From: Streptomyces sp. S.PNR 29
GTDB lineage: Bacteria > Actinomycetota > Actinomycetes > Streptomycetales > Streptomycetaceae
Length of the DNA stretch: 64,000 bases
NCBI RefSeq assembly: GCF_030386795.1
Contig: NZ_JANUQM010000016.1
Location: 181,602 to 245,601 of the forward strand
Reading direction: 5' to 3'
Below the pieces are notes generated by a model. It was not told where the DNA came from. It did no database searches and saw nothing but the letters and a program-made list of their open reading frames with translations. This document shows positions 41,937 through 51,994 of this stretch, in pieces (position 1 is the first letter of the stretch; every line of letters starts with the position of its first letter). The translations under genes were made by a program, and so were the position numbers.

Positions 41937-42317
41937 CGGTGTCCTCGAACTGGTCCGTGTACTGGTCCGTCGGGCCTGGGGGCCAGGGGGACCCGGCACC
42001 GTCTCCTCGCACTCCGGGGACAGCCGGCCGACGCGGTCGGTGTGGCTCGCTCGTCCGCCTTGCACCTGCACGTGCCAGACCCCGCTCCCTGATCCGCTGT
42101 GATCCCACGGCTGTGATCCCATGACGCGCCCTGCGTCGCCCGACGGACACTCACAGTAGTTACCACCGCATCATGTGCGGTGGGCAGTTGACAAACTCGC
42201 ACGGTCAGCATCCCGCTCTGGTATGAGCGTTCGTACGACCGACCGATAAGCCACTCACGCATCCGTGCCCGAATGGAAAGAGAATGATCCAACCTGGTCA
42301 GAAGCGGTCATGACGAA

Positions 42318-42360
42318 ACGGCGAGGGCCGGGGAGCCTGTTGCTCCCCGGCCCTCGCCGT
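42318..42360. terminator. Long perfect hairpin in the 41937-42487 intergenic region
   Basis: Nineteen complementary base pairs (42318-42336 with 42342-42360, inner part GGCCGGGGAGC/GCTCCCCGGCC) close a five-base loop. There is no T tract, but stems of this stability commonly end transcripts in Streptomyces. It lies 128 bases past the stop of the amino-acid permease. The remainder of the 551-base gap (41937-42317 and 42361-42487) shows no gene; it should hold the cvn promoter near 42000-42250. Confidence 0.75.
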
Positions 42361-42487
42361 GCGTCACCCGACCGCCCCTCGTCGGCCCGCCGGGACCGCC
42401 GCGGAGGCTTCCGGCCCCGCCGACCGGCCGGCCAGAATCGTCACAGGGCGTGTCGACCGGGGCGGGGGCACGACGATACGGCCGCGC

Positions 42488-43930
42488 CTACACGGGGGCG
42501 TCCGCGTCGGCGGAGCCGCGGCGGCCGGTCACGCGGTCGCGGCCCAGGGCGACGGCGAGGACCAGCACGGCCGCCAGGACGGACATGATCACCTGTTCCC
42601 GGCCGGCGGGGTCGGTGAGCATGTAGACGAGCACGAACGAGATCAACGCGATGGTGGCCCACGTCAGGTACGGGAACAGCCACATCCGCACGACCAGCTT
42701 CTCCGGGTTCTCCCGCAGCACGATTCCGCGCATCCGCAGCTGGGCGAAACAGATCACCAGCCACACGAACAGGGCCACCGCGCCGGAGGAGTTCAGGAGA
42801 AAGGCGAAGACGGTGTCCGGCCACTTGTAGTTGAAGAACACCGCCACGAAGCCGAACAGCACGGAGACCAGGATCGCGGCCCGCGGTACTCCGCGCGCGT
42901 TGGTGCGGGCGAAGGACGCCGGGGCGTCACCGCGCGCGCCGAGCGAGAAGGCCATCCGGGAGGCGGTGTACAGGCCGGAGTTCAGACAGGACAGCACGGC
43001 GGTGAGCACGATGAAGTCCATCGCCTCGCCGGCGTGCGGGATGCCGATCGAGTCCAGCGCGGCCACGTACGAGCCACGGGCGGTGATCGCCGGGTCGTTC
43101 CACGGCAGCAGCGTGACGACGACGAAGATCGAGCCGAGGTAGAAGACCGCGATCCGCCAGATGACGCTGTTGGTGGCCTTGGCGACCGCGCGCTGCGGGT
43201 CCTGCGACTCGCCGGCGGCGAGGGTGACGATCTCGCTGCCCATGAAGGAGAACACCACCATGAGCACACCGGTGAGGATCGCGCCGGGGCCGTTGGGCAG
43301 GAAGCCACCGTGGCCGGTGAGGTTGGCCAGCCCCGCGGTGTGGTTCTCCGAGCCCGGCAGCACGCCGAAGACGGCCAGTCCCCCGACCACGATGAACGCG
43401 GCGATGGCGACGACCTTGATCCCGGCGAACCAGAACTCGAACTCCCCGTAGGAGCCTACGGAGGCCAGGTTGGTGGCCGTGAGGACGACCATCACGATCA
43501 GCGCCCAGGCCCACTGCGGAACGGCCGGGATCCACCCCTCCAGGATCTTGGCGCCGGCGGTGGCCTCCACGGCCAGCACCACGACCCAGAAGAACCAGTA
43601 CAGCCAGCCGATGGTGAACCCGGCCCAGCGGCCGAGGGCCCGGTCGGCGTAGGCGGAGAAGGAGCCGGAGGTCGGGTTGGCCGCTGCCATCTCGCCCAGC
43701 ATCCGCATCACCAGGACCACCAGCACGCCCACCAGGGCGTAGGAAAGGAGGATGCCGGGGCCGGCGGCGGCGATGCCCGAGCCGGAGCCGACGAACAGAC
43801 CGGCGCCGATCACGCCGCCGATCGCGATCATCGACAGATGACGGTTCTTGAGCCCGGCCTGGAGGCTGCCGGAAGGGGGCGTCCGGCCGGGGTCGCCGGA
43901 CGTCTGTGTGGGAGCAGGTTGCACACTCAT
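42488..43930 (-). CDS. Amino-acid permease (APC superfamily, GABA-permease-like)
   Basis: A 480-residue transporter with twelve predicted helices. The first helix carries the substrate-binding GGVIGAGLFVGSG loop preceded by LKNRHLSMIAI, and helix 6 contains FSFMGSEIVTLAAGESQDPQ. These are typical of the AAT/GabP subgroup importing amino acids or GABA with protons. The ATG at 43930 follows GAGG. The large frame extending upstream of it has no helix pattern and is not part of the gene. Substrate (GABA, proline or aromatic amino acids) is not resolved by sequence alone. Confidence 0.9.
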   Translation of the reverse strand: MSVQPAPTQTSGDPGRTPPSGSLQAGLKNRHLSMIAIGGVIGAGLFVGSGSGIAAAGPGILLSYALVGVLVVLVMRMLGEMAAANPTSGSFSAYADRALGRWAGFTIGWLYWFFWVVVLAVEATAGAKILEGWIPAVPQWAWALIVMVVLTATNLASVGSYGEFEFWFAGIKVVAIAAFIVVGGLAVFGVLPGSENHTAGLANLTGHGGFLPNGPGAILTGVLMVVFSFMGSEIVTLAAGESQDPQRAVAKATNSVIWRIAVFYLGSIFVVVTLLPWNDPAITARGSYVAALDSIGIPHAGEAMDFIVLTAVLSCLNSGLYTASRMAFSLGARGDAPASFARTNARGVPRAAILVSVLFGFVAVFFNYKWPDTVFAFLLNSSGAVALFVWLVICFAQLRMRGIVLRENPEKLVVRMWLFPYLTWATIALISFVLVYMLTDPAGREQVIMSVLAAVLVLAVALGRDRVTGRRGSADADAPV

Positions 43931-44446
43931 GAGTTCCTCAAGGGGAAGGGGTTTCAGGCATGTACGGCTGCATGGAGTGCGCGGGGCGGGCGAGGCGCAC
44001 CGCGGGGCCCTGTGGGGCCCGCTGCGGATACCGCACGGTTCAGGGGACGAGATCGTCAGGTCAACAGGCCGATGCGACAGCCCGGACGTCCCAGTGAGCC
44101 AAGAGAGTAACCACCGGTGGGGAATCCGTACATCCCCCGGCGACGAGAGACGTGACGTTTGAGCATGTGTATGAATCACAGCCACTGAGAGCGTGGCATC
44201 TGTCCATGGTCCGGTGCACGTGCCGCTCCTACCTTCGGGAAGCACGCGAGATTCCGCGCCGGGCGACCCCTGGCGCCTCTCTCCGGCCAGGAGGCCCCGA
44301 TCCGGGGCCGGCGAGTCCTGGCCACCGTCTCTTTTTCTTCGACGGCAGCGACCGTTGTCTTGACGTGTCCATTTCTGTCATTAACCATGCCGGGAGCTCG
44401 ATTGGTTGTGGTCGTTTCTGTTTGCCCCGTGCAGTGAGGAAGTGGC
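43931..44446. other. Intergenic region between permease and GH30 gene
   Basis: A 516-base stretch between divergent genes with no convincing coding sequence. On the plus strand TTGACG (44360-44365) and TAACCA (44382-44387) with a 16-base spacer form a plausible promoter 60 bases before the GH30 start codon. The patch 44340-44420 is AT-rich. No palindromic operator was found. Confidence 0.4.
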
Positions 44447-47400
44447 GTGTCCAGCACACCCAACAGACCCAACAGACCCAACAGACCCCGCAGATCCCCT
44501 AGGCATCGCGTCGCCCGGGCGTTAGCCCCCACCACCCCCCTCCTGCTCGCCGCAGGCCTCGTCACCGCACCCATCGCCACGGCGACCCCGGCCTCCTCGC
44601 CGACGAACACGGTCACGGTACGCGTCGACCCGTCCTACCAGCAGCAGGAGTTCGAAGGCTGGGGAACCAGCCTCGTCTGGTTCGCCAACGCCACCGGCCG
44701 CTACCCGGACCCCATCCGCAAGAAGCTCGTCGACATGCTGTTCGGGGACGACGGTCTCCGCCTCAACATCGCGCGCTACAACATCGGTGGCGGCAACGCC
44801 CCGGACGTCCGCAAGGACTACATGAAGACGGGCGCGACCATGGAGGGCTTCTGGAAGGCCCCCGCGGGGACCACCCGGCAGGACATGGAGTGGTGGGATC
44901 CGAACAACCCGGACCACTGGAACTGGGACGCCGACGCGGGTCAGCGCTGGTGGGTGGACCAGATCAAGAAGAAGGTCACCCGCTGGGAGGCGTTCAGCAA
45001 CTCACCACCGTGGTTCCAGACGGTCAGCGGATATGTCTCCGGGGGCTTCGACGCGAGCACCGACCAGATCCGGGCCGACCGCGTCGACGACTTCGCCACC
45101 TACCTGGTGCGCGTGGCCGAGCACCTGGAGAAGGAACACCGCATCAGGTTCGACACCATCGACCCGCTCAACGAGCCCAACACCCCTTACTGGGGTACGC
45201 AGATCGGAGCGGACGGCCAGCCCACCGGCGGTCGCCAGGAGGGCGCGCACGCCGGGCCCGAACTCCAGCAGAAGGTGCTCCTGGCGCTCGATGAGGCGCT
45301 CGGCAGGGCTAAGACCCGGGCCGAGATCTCCGCGATGGACGAAACCAACCCCGGCATCTTCACCCAGAACTGGAACGCCTACGGCGCCCCGACCCGGGCC
45401 GCCGTCGACCAGCTCAACGTGCACACCTACGGCACGGGCATGCGCACCAGCGCACGCGACATCGCCAAGGGCGCGGACCGGAAGCTGTGGATGAGCGAGG
45501 TCGAGGGCACCTGGGGCACGGGCACCGACTTCACCGGCATGGAGCCGGGGCTCGGCATCGCCACCCGGATGGTCGACGACATGCGTGAACTGGAGCCTTC
45601 CGCCTGGGTGTTCTGGCAGCCGATCGAGGACTCCATCCCCCAGGCCGCGGCGGGCAAGAACTGGGGCAGCATCCACGTACCGTTCAACTGCACGGCCGAG
45701 GACACCCTGGAGACCTGCCCGGTCCGGGCCAACTCGAAGTTCCACACCATCCGGAACTTCACCCACTACATCCGTCCCGGCGACCGCTTCGTCAAGGTCG
45801 ACGACGCGTCGAGCGTGGCCGCGGTGCGGAAGTCCGGCCGCGCGGCGACGGTCGTGCACGTCAACAGCGGCACCTCCGCGCGCTCCGTGACCCTCGACCT
45901 GTCGCGCTTCGGCACCGTCTCGCCGCGCGCCACCGTCACACCCGTGGTGACGAGCGCCGACGGCGCTCTCGTCCGGGGCACTCCGGTCCGGGTGACCGAC
46001 CGGTCGGCCACGCTCGCCGTCCCGGCCAAGTCGGTCACCACCTTCCTGGTCGAGGGGATCAGCGGGGTGGCGAAGGACGCCTCGCTCGTCAAGCGCGGCC
46101 ATGTCTACCGGCTCCAGGGGGCGCAGAGCGGCAAGTCCCTGGCGCCGTCGGGCGACGGGAGCGGCGTCGTCATCCGCGCGACCGATCCCGGCAGCCCGGA
46201 ACAGCTCTGGTCCGTCAGGAAGCTGACGCACGGCATCGACAACCGGGAGCGCTACACCCTCACCAACGCCATGAGCGGCAAGCGGCTCGCGGTGCGCGAG
46301 GACCAGGCCGTCCTGGAGGCCCCGGAGGGCGGCCGGGTCGGCGAAGCCGCCCAGTGGATCATGTCGACGACCGGCGACGGCACCTGGACGTTCGTCAACG
46401 CCGCCACCGGCCGCCTGATCGACGTCACCGGGCAGTCCTCCGCGGACGGCGCGAAGGTGTCGACGTACACCCCGACCTCGGCGGCGAACCAGCGGTGGGC
46501 GGTGACGGACGAGACCGTGCTGCGTACCGAGCCGGCCGAGGCGTTCACCGTCCCCGGCCTGGCGCCCGAGCTGCCGCGGACGGTGAACCCGGTCTTCCGT
46601 GACGGCGCACGCGGCAGCCTCCCCGTGGAGTGGACGCTTCCGCCGGACCGCACGTGGCGCGCCCCCGGGACGGTACGGGTCAAGGGCACGGCGACCGATC
46701 CCCTCGGGCGCAGGATCCCCGCCCGGGCGGTGGTCACCGTGGACACGATCGCCTCGACCCTTCCCGGCCGGGCCAAGACCTACGTCGGTGGGAAACCGGA
46801 GCTGCCCGCCACGGTGGTCGGTGTGGGCGAGAACGGCGGCAGGGCCGACCTCCCGGTGAGCTGGGACCCGGCACCTGAAGGGGCGTTCGACACCGCCGGT
46901 GTCGTGACGCTGCACGGCGTCGCGCGGGTCGTCGGCGGCGGCACGGCCCGGGCGAGCGTACGCGTGCAGGTCACCGAACCGGCTTCGGCCAACATCGCGC
47001 CCGACGACGACGTCTCGGTCGACGCGACCTTCACCGAGAACGGGTACTCCGTGGAGCGTCTGCGCAACGGCGACCTCTCCGAGAAGGCCTGGTCGAACTG
47101 GAAGCCGGGCACCACCAAGAACCCGTCCGACACCGTCACCTTCACCCTGCCGACGGCACGCGACCTGACCCGCGTCGTGGCGCACTTCCACCGTGACGGA
47201 AGCACCGCTTCCTTCCCCGGGAGCCTGAAGGTACAGGTGCGGGCGGCCGACGACGGCACCTGGGCCGATGCGAGTGACACCGTCGAGATCGGGACGGAGG
47301 GGACCCCAGTGATCGACGTACCGCTGAGCTCGGGACCGGCGACCGGGGTGCGGGTGGTCATGAACGCCCGTCCAGGCGGCTACATCACCATGAGCGAGAT

Positions 47401-47683
47401 CGAGGTGTACGCCAAGACCCCTGGCGTCTCCTCGGACGCGGCGGCCACGTCGGTCGAAGTGGCCGGCGTCCCGGTCGCGTCCTTCGACCCGGACACGACC
47501 GACTACCGGGTCCCGACCGCCGACCCGCACCGCAGCGCGGTGACGGCGACGGCCCGGGACCCCTACGCGACCGTCGCGGTCGACCGGGCCGGAGAGCCCG
47601 GCCGGACGGTGGCCGTCGTGTCGGTGACCAGCGAGGACGGGTCACGGACGCGGCAGTACCGGGTCGAACTCGTACGACGCTGA
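44447..47683 (+). CDS. Secreted multidomain GH30 glycoside hydrolase (endo-beta-1,6-galactanase-like)
   Basis: A 1078-residue exported enzyme. A basic N-terminus with a NRPNRPNRP repeat leads to a hydrophobic signal (LLLAAGLVTAPIATATPA). Residues 40-490 form the GH30 barrel. Acid/base Glu243 lies in DPLNEPNTPYWG and the nucleophile is Glu351 in LWMSEVEG. YQQQEFEGWGTSLVWFANATG and FSNSPPWFQTVSGYVSGG match actinobacterial endo-beta-1,6-galactanases. A ricin-type trefoil (about 545-690) is followed by two Ig-like bacterial domains, an F5/8-type C (CBM32-like) domain (about 855-985) and a final beta-sandwich domain. It probably attacks plant arabinogalactan side chains outside the cell. GTG 44447 follows GAGGAA. 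Confidence 0.87.
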   Translation: MSSTPNRPNRPNRPRRSPRHRVARALAPTTPLLLAAGLVTAPIATATPASSPTNTVTVRVDPSYQQQEFEGWGTSLVWFANATGRYPDPIRKKLVDMLFGDDGLRLNIARYNIGGGNAPDVRKDYMKTGATMEGFWKAPAGTTRQDMEWWDPNNPDHWNWDADAGQRWWVDQIKKKVTRWEAFSNSPPWFQTVSGYVSGGFDASTDQIRADRVDDFATYLVRVAEHLEKEHRIRFDTIDPLNEPNTPYWGTQIGADGQPTGGRQEGAHAGPELQQKVLLALDEALGRAKTRAEISAMDETNPGIFTQNWNAYGAPTRAAVDQLNVHTYGTGMRTSARDIAKGADRKLWMSEVEGTWGTGTDFTGMEPGLGIATRMVDDMRELEPSAWVFWQPIEDSIPQAAAGKNWGSIHVPFNCTAEDTLETCPVRANSKFHTIRNFTHYIRPGDRFVKVDDASSVAAVRKSGRAATVVHVNSGTSARSVTLDLSRFGTVSPRATVTPVVTSADGALVRGTPVRVTDRSATLAVPAKSVTTFLVEGISGVAKDASLVKRGHVYRLQGAQSGKSLAPSGDGSGVVIRATDPGSPEQLWSVRKLTHGIDNRERYTLTNAMSGKRLAVREDQAVLEAPEGGRVGEAAQWIMSTTGDGTWTFVNAATGRLIDVTGQSSADGAKVSTYTPTSAANQRWAVTDETVLRTEPAEAFTVPGLAPELPRTVNPVFRDGARGSLPVEWTLPPDRTWRAPGTVRVKGTATDPLGRRIPARAVVTVDTIASTLPGRAKTYVGGKPELPATVVGVGENGGRADLPVSWDPAPEGAFDTAGVVTLHGVARVVGGGTARASVRVQVTEPASANIAPDDDVSVDATFTENGYSVERLRNGDLSEKAWSNWKPGTTKNPSDTVTFTLPTARDLTRVVAHFHRDGSTASFPGSLKVQVRAADDGTWADASDTVEIGTEGTPVIDVPLSSGPATGVRVVMNARPGGYITMSEIEVYAKTPGVSSDAAATSVEVAGVPVASFDPDTTDYRVPTADPHRSAVTATARDPYATVAVDRAGEPGRTVAVVSVTSEDGSRTRQYRVELVRR

Positions 47684-47688
47684 GCCGA

Positions 47689-47729
47689 CGAGGGGGAGGG
47701 CAGCCGCGACCGGGCTCCCCTCCCCCTCG
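47689..47729. terminator. Bidirectional terminator between GH30 and DUF1996 genes
   Basis: Arms CGAGGGGGAGGG and CCCTCCCCCTCG pair over 12 bases with a 17-base GC-rich loop. It lies between the stop codons of the convergent GH30 and DUF1996 genes and could serve both. There is no T tract. Confidence 0.7.
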
Positions 47730-47742
47730 GAACGCGGGAAAC

Positions 47743-49179
47743 TCAGCTGCACTTACGTCCGGTGTTGATGCACTGGACCATCTTGTTCATCAGCTTCTGG
47801 TCGAAGACGTTGATGAAGTCACCGTGGTCGGTGACCGGCTTGTGCGCCTGCTCGGGGAAGCCGTCCAGGGCGAAGAGCGGACGGGTCTTTCCGTTGTCCT
47901 TCAGGCTGGGCGCGTCCACGTCGTACACGAGGCGCTGCACGAGCTGCGGAATGGCCTTGAAGCCGCTCGGGCAGTTGCCGGCTGCGTCCGCGAAGGCCAC
48001 GTGCGTACGGTGGTTGGCGCTGTCGATGTTCCTGCCGTCCCAGCAGCTCTGGAACTTGAAGGTGCGCACCACGTCGCTGCCCGAGGGGCAGAGCGGGTAC
48101 TTGTCCTTCAGCTGCACCTTGTTCTCGAAGCCGGTGCAGCTCCAGGAGGCGTTGGCGTTGGCCGTGCCGTTGGTGAACGCCTTGGCGTCACCGGTGATGA
48201 CGCGCAGGAACCGGGGCATGGCGACCACCTTGCCGCGGGGGCTTCCCACGAAGTCCAGGGTGGCCTTCTTGGCCGTCAGGATCCGGCCGGTGTTGCCCTC
48301 GGCGCCGCCGCCCAGCTGCTTGGCGTCGAACTCCTGGGTGCCGTCCTGAAGACGCAGCACCGGCCAGTAGTAGGTGGACCTGTCGCCCTGGTTCTGACAG
48401 GTGGTCTTGCCCTTGGCCAGGACCTGGTCGCTCGCGAAGGCGTTGTTGGCCTGGTTGCCGACGTAGTCGTGCATGTGGTGTGCGCCGTTGGTGACACCGG
48501 GGGCGACGATGACGTTGTCGGAGTTGTACAGCTTGTTGGCGTTCACTCCGCACTTGCTGACGAAGACGCCGTTGGAAGCGTTCCCCGACCTGCGCGGGTT
48601 GCGGACATTGGGCCGGACCTTGGTGATGTCCACGAAGTCGGCGGCGACGGGACCGTTACCGGTCTTCCCCGCGTTGCCGTTGCCCTGGTTGTTGCCGCCC
48701 TGACCGGCGTTGGTCTGGTTGCCGGTGGCGCGCAGCGTGCAGGCCGCCAGGGCGTCGAGTCCCTGCGGCTTGGCGGTCACACGGCCGATGGCGATGACGA
48801 TCCGGTTGATCGCCGCCGCCCGCTTGTCCTTCAGCGGACCCACGATCGCGTTCTGCGCGAAGTTGGCGTCCTGCTGAATCGCCCGCTGGGAGGTGGACAG
48901 GCGCTGGTACGCCTCGGATATCTGCTTGTCGAGCAGCGCCAGTTCCCTGTCGACCTGGGCCCGGGCCTGGGCGGGAACCGCCTTCAGCTGCTGGCCGACG
49001 TCGGGGCAGTCGATGGTGGAGGAGGCGGCCGCTGCCTTGGTCTGTGCGCCCGTGCTGCTTTCACCGGCCGAGGCATAGATGTTGGCCGCCACCAGTCCAC
49101 CAGCTCCGACGGCCACTGCGGCCACCGCGCCTACCACCCGGCGGGTGGTCCTCGATCTCTTTCGCGTGTTGCGTCTCAT
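47743..49179 (-). CDS. Secreted DUF1996 protein
   Basis: A 478-residue exported protein. A twin-basic N-terminus (MRRNTRKRSRTTRRVVGAVA) and a hydrophobic helix form the signal or anchor. Residues 60-150 are helical, and a Gly/Asn-rich linker (about 150-172) leads to the DUF1996 domain. That domain contains VFVSKCGVNANKLYNSDNVI, the histidine cluster GAHHMHDYVGN, TYYWPVLR, FQSCWDGRNIDS and CPSGFKAIPQL, with several cysteines likely to form disulfides. The domain also occurs in fungal and actinomycete wall-associated proteins; function is not established. Conserved histidines suggest metal binding. Confidence 0.85.
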   Translation of the reverse strand: MRRNTRKRSRTTRRVVGAVAAVAVGAGGLVAANIYASAGESSTGAQTKAAAASSTIDCPDVGQQLKAVPAQARAQVDRELALLDKQISEAYQRLSTSQRAIQQDANFAQNAIVGPLKDKRAAAINRIVIAIGRVTAKPQGLDALAACTLRATGNQTNAGQGGNNQGNGNAGKTGNGPVAADFVDITKVRPNVRNPRRSGNASNGVFVSKCGVNANKLYNSDNVIVAPGVTNGAHHMHDYVGNQANNAFASDQVLAKGKTTCQNQGDRSTYYWPVLRLQDGTQEFDAKQLGGGAEGNTGRILTAKKATLDFVGSPRGKVVAMPRFLRVITGDAKAFTNGTANANASWSCTGFENKVQLKDKYPLCPSGSDVVRTFKFQSCWDGRNIDSANHRTHVAFADAAGNCPSGFKAIPQLVQRLVYDVDAPSLKDNGKTRPLFALDGFPEQAHKPVTDHGDFINVFDQKLMNKMVQCINTGRKCS

Positions 49180-49375
49180 CAGGCCTCTCTAGGCATCTTC
49201 GGAGCCGGAAGAACTTCCGGTGTGAGCGGCGAAGCTCTCTCCGATACGGATGCGGGGCCCGAATGTTCAGCGACCTCTCAGATTCGTAGTTTCCTCCGGC
49301 TCGAACCAGTCCCGACGCGACCGGACTGGCTGGAATCATCCATGGCGATGGCGGTCGAAAGGGAGGGGGGCAGCG

Positions 49376-50569
49376 TCACCGCTCGCCGGCAAGGTCGACG
49401 TCGGCGCGGGTGACCTCCGGCACGGCCTGCGGACCTTCGGGGCGGCGCCAGTGAGGCGTGACAGGCGCGGACACGGCTCGCCACCAGGGATCGGTGGGGA
49501 GGGCTCCGGCAGGCTCGAAGGGCTCGCCGGGCCGGGGCAGCGCGACCGCCTGCCCGGCCTCCTCCGCGGCGTCCTTCGTCCACTCCCCGGGTTCCGCCCA
49601 CGGGTGTGCCGCCAGATTGAAGGTGCCCCAGTGGATCGGCATCATCACGCCGCTCGGCTGACCGCCCTGAAGGTCGAGGTGGGCGCGCAGGCCCTCTTCG
49701 GGTGTCATGTGGATGTCCGGCCAGAACTCGCTGTACGCGCCGATCTGGATCATCGTGGCGTCGAACGGACCGTAGTCGGCGCCGATGTCCCGGAAGCCCT
49801 CGAAGTAGCCGGTGTCGCCGCTGTGGTAGATCCGGTGCTGCTCGCCGGCGACGGCCCACGAGGCCCACAGGGTGTGCTGGGTGTTGCGCAGGCCGCGGCC
49901 GCAGAAGTGGCGGGCGGGGGTGGCGGTGAGCGTGAGTCCGCCGGCCTTCGTCGCCTCGTGCCAGTCCAGCTCGCGCAGCCGGCCGGAGGAGACGCCCCAG
50001 TGCTCCAGGTGGGCGCCGACGCCGAGCGGCACGGCGAACAGCGTGTCCGTGCCGGCCAGTGCCTTGATCGTGGGCATGTCCAGGTGGTCGTAGTGGTCGT
50101 GCGAGATGACGACGACGTCGACCGGGCCGAGCGCGGCCAGCGGCAGGGGCATGGGATGGAGGCGCTTGGGCCCGGCGAAGGGGAACGGGGAGCAGCGCTC
50201 GCCCCAGACCGGGTCGAACAGCACCCGCCGCCCGTCGATCTCCGCGAGGACGCTGGAGTGGCCCATCCAGGTCAGCCGCAGTCCGGTGGCGGGCGGCCGG
50301 GACGTGTCGGCGAGCGTGGTGGCGTGCACCGGGACCGTGCCCCGGGGGGCCCGGCGGGAGCGCGCGTCCTTGTCGAAGAAGACCTTCGCGAAGTCGAGCC
50401 CGGAGCCGGAGGGCCGGGTCCGGGCGGCACCCCCGGGATTCTGGAACACGCCGTCTCTGAAGTGGGGCGATCTGCGGATGCGCGCCATTCGCTCACCGCT
50501 CGGATCCACGCCGAAGGCCGCGGGCCGCAGCGTGCGGAGCCCAGGGCTCGGGGAACGGAAACCGGCCAC
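49376..50569 (-). CDS. MBL-fold metallo-hydrolase (NAPE-PLD-like)
   Basis: A 397-residue metallo-beta-lactamase-fold hydrolase. The dinuclear metal motif is ISHDHYDHLD; later ligands are in ATPARHFCGRG, YHSGDTGYFEG and PIHWGTFNLAAHP. N-terminal FQNPGG and LTWMGHSSVLAEIDGRRVLFDPVW correspond to the NAPE-phospholipase D / RomA-like subgroup acting on phosphodiesters or lactones. GTG at 50569 follows GGAGG. The first 28 residues are basic and may include a later true start at Met28. No signal peptide was seen. Substrate unknown. Confidence 0.87.
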   Translation of the reverse strand: MAGFRSPSPGLRTLRPAAFGVDPSGERMARIRRSPHFRDGVFQNPGGAARTRPSGSGLDFAKVFFDKDARSRRAPRGTVPVHATTLADTSRPPATGLRLTWMGHSSVLAEIDGRRVLFDPVWGERCSPFPFAGPKRLHPMPLPLAALGPVDVVVISHDHYDHLDMPTIKALAGTDTLFAVPLGVGAHLEHWGVSSGRLRELDWHEATKAGGLTLTATPARHFCGRGLRNTQHTLWASWAVAGEQHRIYHSGDTGYFEGFRDIGADYGPFDATMIQIGAYSEFWPDIHMTPEEGLRAHLDLQGGQPSGVMMPIHWGTFNLAAHPWAEPGEWTKDAAEEAGQAVALPRPGEPFEPAGALPTDPWWRAVSAPVTPHWRRPEGPQAVPEVTRADVDLAGER

Positions 50570-50730
50570 GGTACCTCCAGGTGGAGTCGGTCAGGCTTTC
50601 CATTATGGTCGGCCCCTTTCGACATCCCTCTGGCCGCACCAGCCGTACACCAGCACTACTGATGATCCGTTCAGTACGCTGACCGGGTGCACCGCCCTTC
50701 CGCACCCGCTTCGCCTCCCCGGGAGCCCGC

Positions 50731-51909
50731 ATGACCGCCCCCTTGCTGTCGCTCACCTGGACCGACCACGTCACCGGCCACCAGGGCTTCCTGGTCGTCG
50801 ACCGGCTGGTGCGGGGCGTCGCCAGCGGCGGGCTGCGGATGCGGGCGGGGTGCACGCTGGAGGAGGTCACCGGGCTCGCCCGCGGCATGACCATGAAGGA
50901 GGCGCTGCACTACGACCCCGAGGGCCGCTACATCCCCCTGGGCGGCGCCAAGGGCGGAATCGACTGCGATCCGCAGGACCCGGAGGCCTACGGGGTCCTG
51001 GTCCGCTATCTACGGGCCATGCGGCCGTACGTGGAGAGTTGCTGGACCACCGGTGAGGACCTGGGACTCACCCAGGACCTGGTGGACCGGGCGGCGGCCG
51101 AGGCGGGGCTGGTGTCGTCGATCCAGGCGGTGTATCCGCTGCTCGACGACGAGGCGGCGGCCCGGCGTCGGCTCGCGGACGCGTTCGCGGTCGAGGTGGA
51201 CGGCATCGGGCTCGACGAGCTGGCCGGCGGCTGCGGGGTCGCCGAGTCGGCGCTCACGGCCCTGGACCGGGCCGGTGTGCCCTACGCGGGCACGCGGGTC
51301 GCGCTGCAGGGCCTCGGGACCATGGGCGGGGCCACGGCACGGTTCCTCGCGCGCGCGGGGCTCACGGTGGTGGCCGTCGCCGACATCAAGGGCACGATCG
51401 CCAACCCGGCCGGCCTCGACGTCGAGGCGCTGCTGGCCGCGCGGGACGCCCACGGCACCGTGGACCGCGCGGTGCTGCGCCCCGATGACCGTGAACTGCC
51501 GGGCGACGCCTGGCTGTCGGCCGACGCGGAGGTGCTGGTGCCGGCGGCGGTGTCGTACGCGATCGACACCGCCGACCAGCAGCTCGTCGTGGCCCGTTGG
51601 GTCGTCGAGGCGGCCAACATGCCTGTGCTGCCCGAGGCGGAGGAGCTGCTCGCCGCGCGTGGGGTGACCGTGCTGCCGGATGTGGTCGTCAACTCCGGGA
51701 CCAACGCCTGGTGGTGGTGGACGCTCTTCGGCGACATCGGCGCCGACGCCGGCGAGGCGCTCGCCCACACACGCCGGGCGCTGCGCGCCCTGACCGGTCA
51801 GGTGCTGGACCGGGCGGAGGCCGACGGGACGACGCCGCGGGCCGCCGCGCACGCCCTCGCCGCCGACCGGCTGCCGGTGCTGGCCGAGCGGTTCGGGTGG
51901 TACCGGTGA
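50731..51909 (+). CDS. Glu/Leu/Phe/Val dehydrogenase-family enzyme
   Basis: A 392-residue NAD(P)-dependent amino-acid dehydrogenase. The substrate-binding domain includes two lysines, Lys56 (GMTMKEAL) and Lys74 (PLGGAKGGID), the latter at the catalytic motif. The Rossmann domain carries VALQGLGTMGGATARFLARAG, followed by LPDVVVNSGTNAWWWW. It would oxidatively deaminate an aliphatic or aromatic amino acid, or aminate the 2-oxo acid. Unlike typical leucine or valine dehydrogenases there is an insertion (HYDPEGRYI) between the lysines. A TetR gene follows on the same strand 85 bases later. Confidence 0.86.
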   Translation: MTAPLLSLTWTDHVTGHQGFLVVDRLVRGVASGGLRMRAGCTLEEVTGLARGMTMKEALHYDPEGRYIPLGGAKGGIDCDPQDPEAYGVLVRYLRAMRPYVESCWTTGEDLGLTQDLVDRAAAEAGLVSSIQAVYPLLDDEAAARRRLADAFAVEVDGIGLDELAGGCGVAESALTALDRAGVPYAGTRVALQGLGTMGGATARFLARAGLTVVAVADIKGTIANPAGLDVEALLAARDAHGTVDRAVLRPDDRELPGDAWLSADAEVLVPAAVSYAIDTADQQLVVARWVVEAANMPVLPEAEELLAARGVTVLPDVVVNSGTNAWWWWTLFGDIGADAGEALAHTRRALRALTGQVLDRAEADGTTPRAAAHALAADRLPVLAERFGWYR

Positions 51910-51994
51910 CGGCGGGCAGACGCCCTGCGGGGCCCTGCGTGAACGGCCGGAGCGAGACGTCAGGAGGCTACGGGCGTCTGTGTAGTGTGACGGC

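Noticed and set aside
45002..47530. An 842-codon open frame opposite the GH30 enzyme
   Set aside because: No recognisable protein features; the sense strand encodes a complete secreted enzyme.
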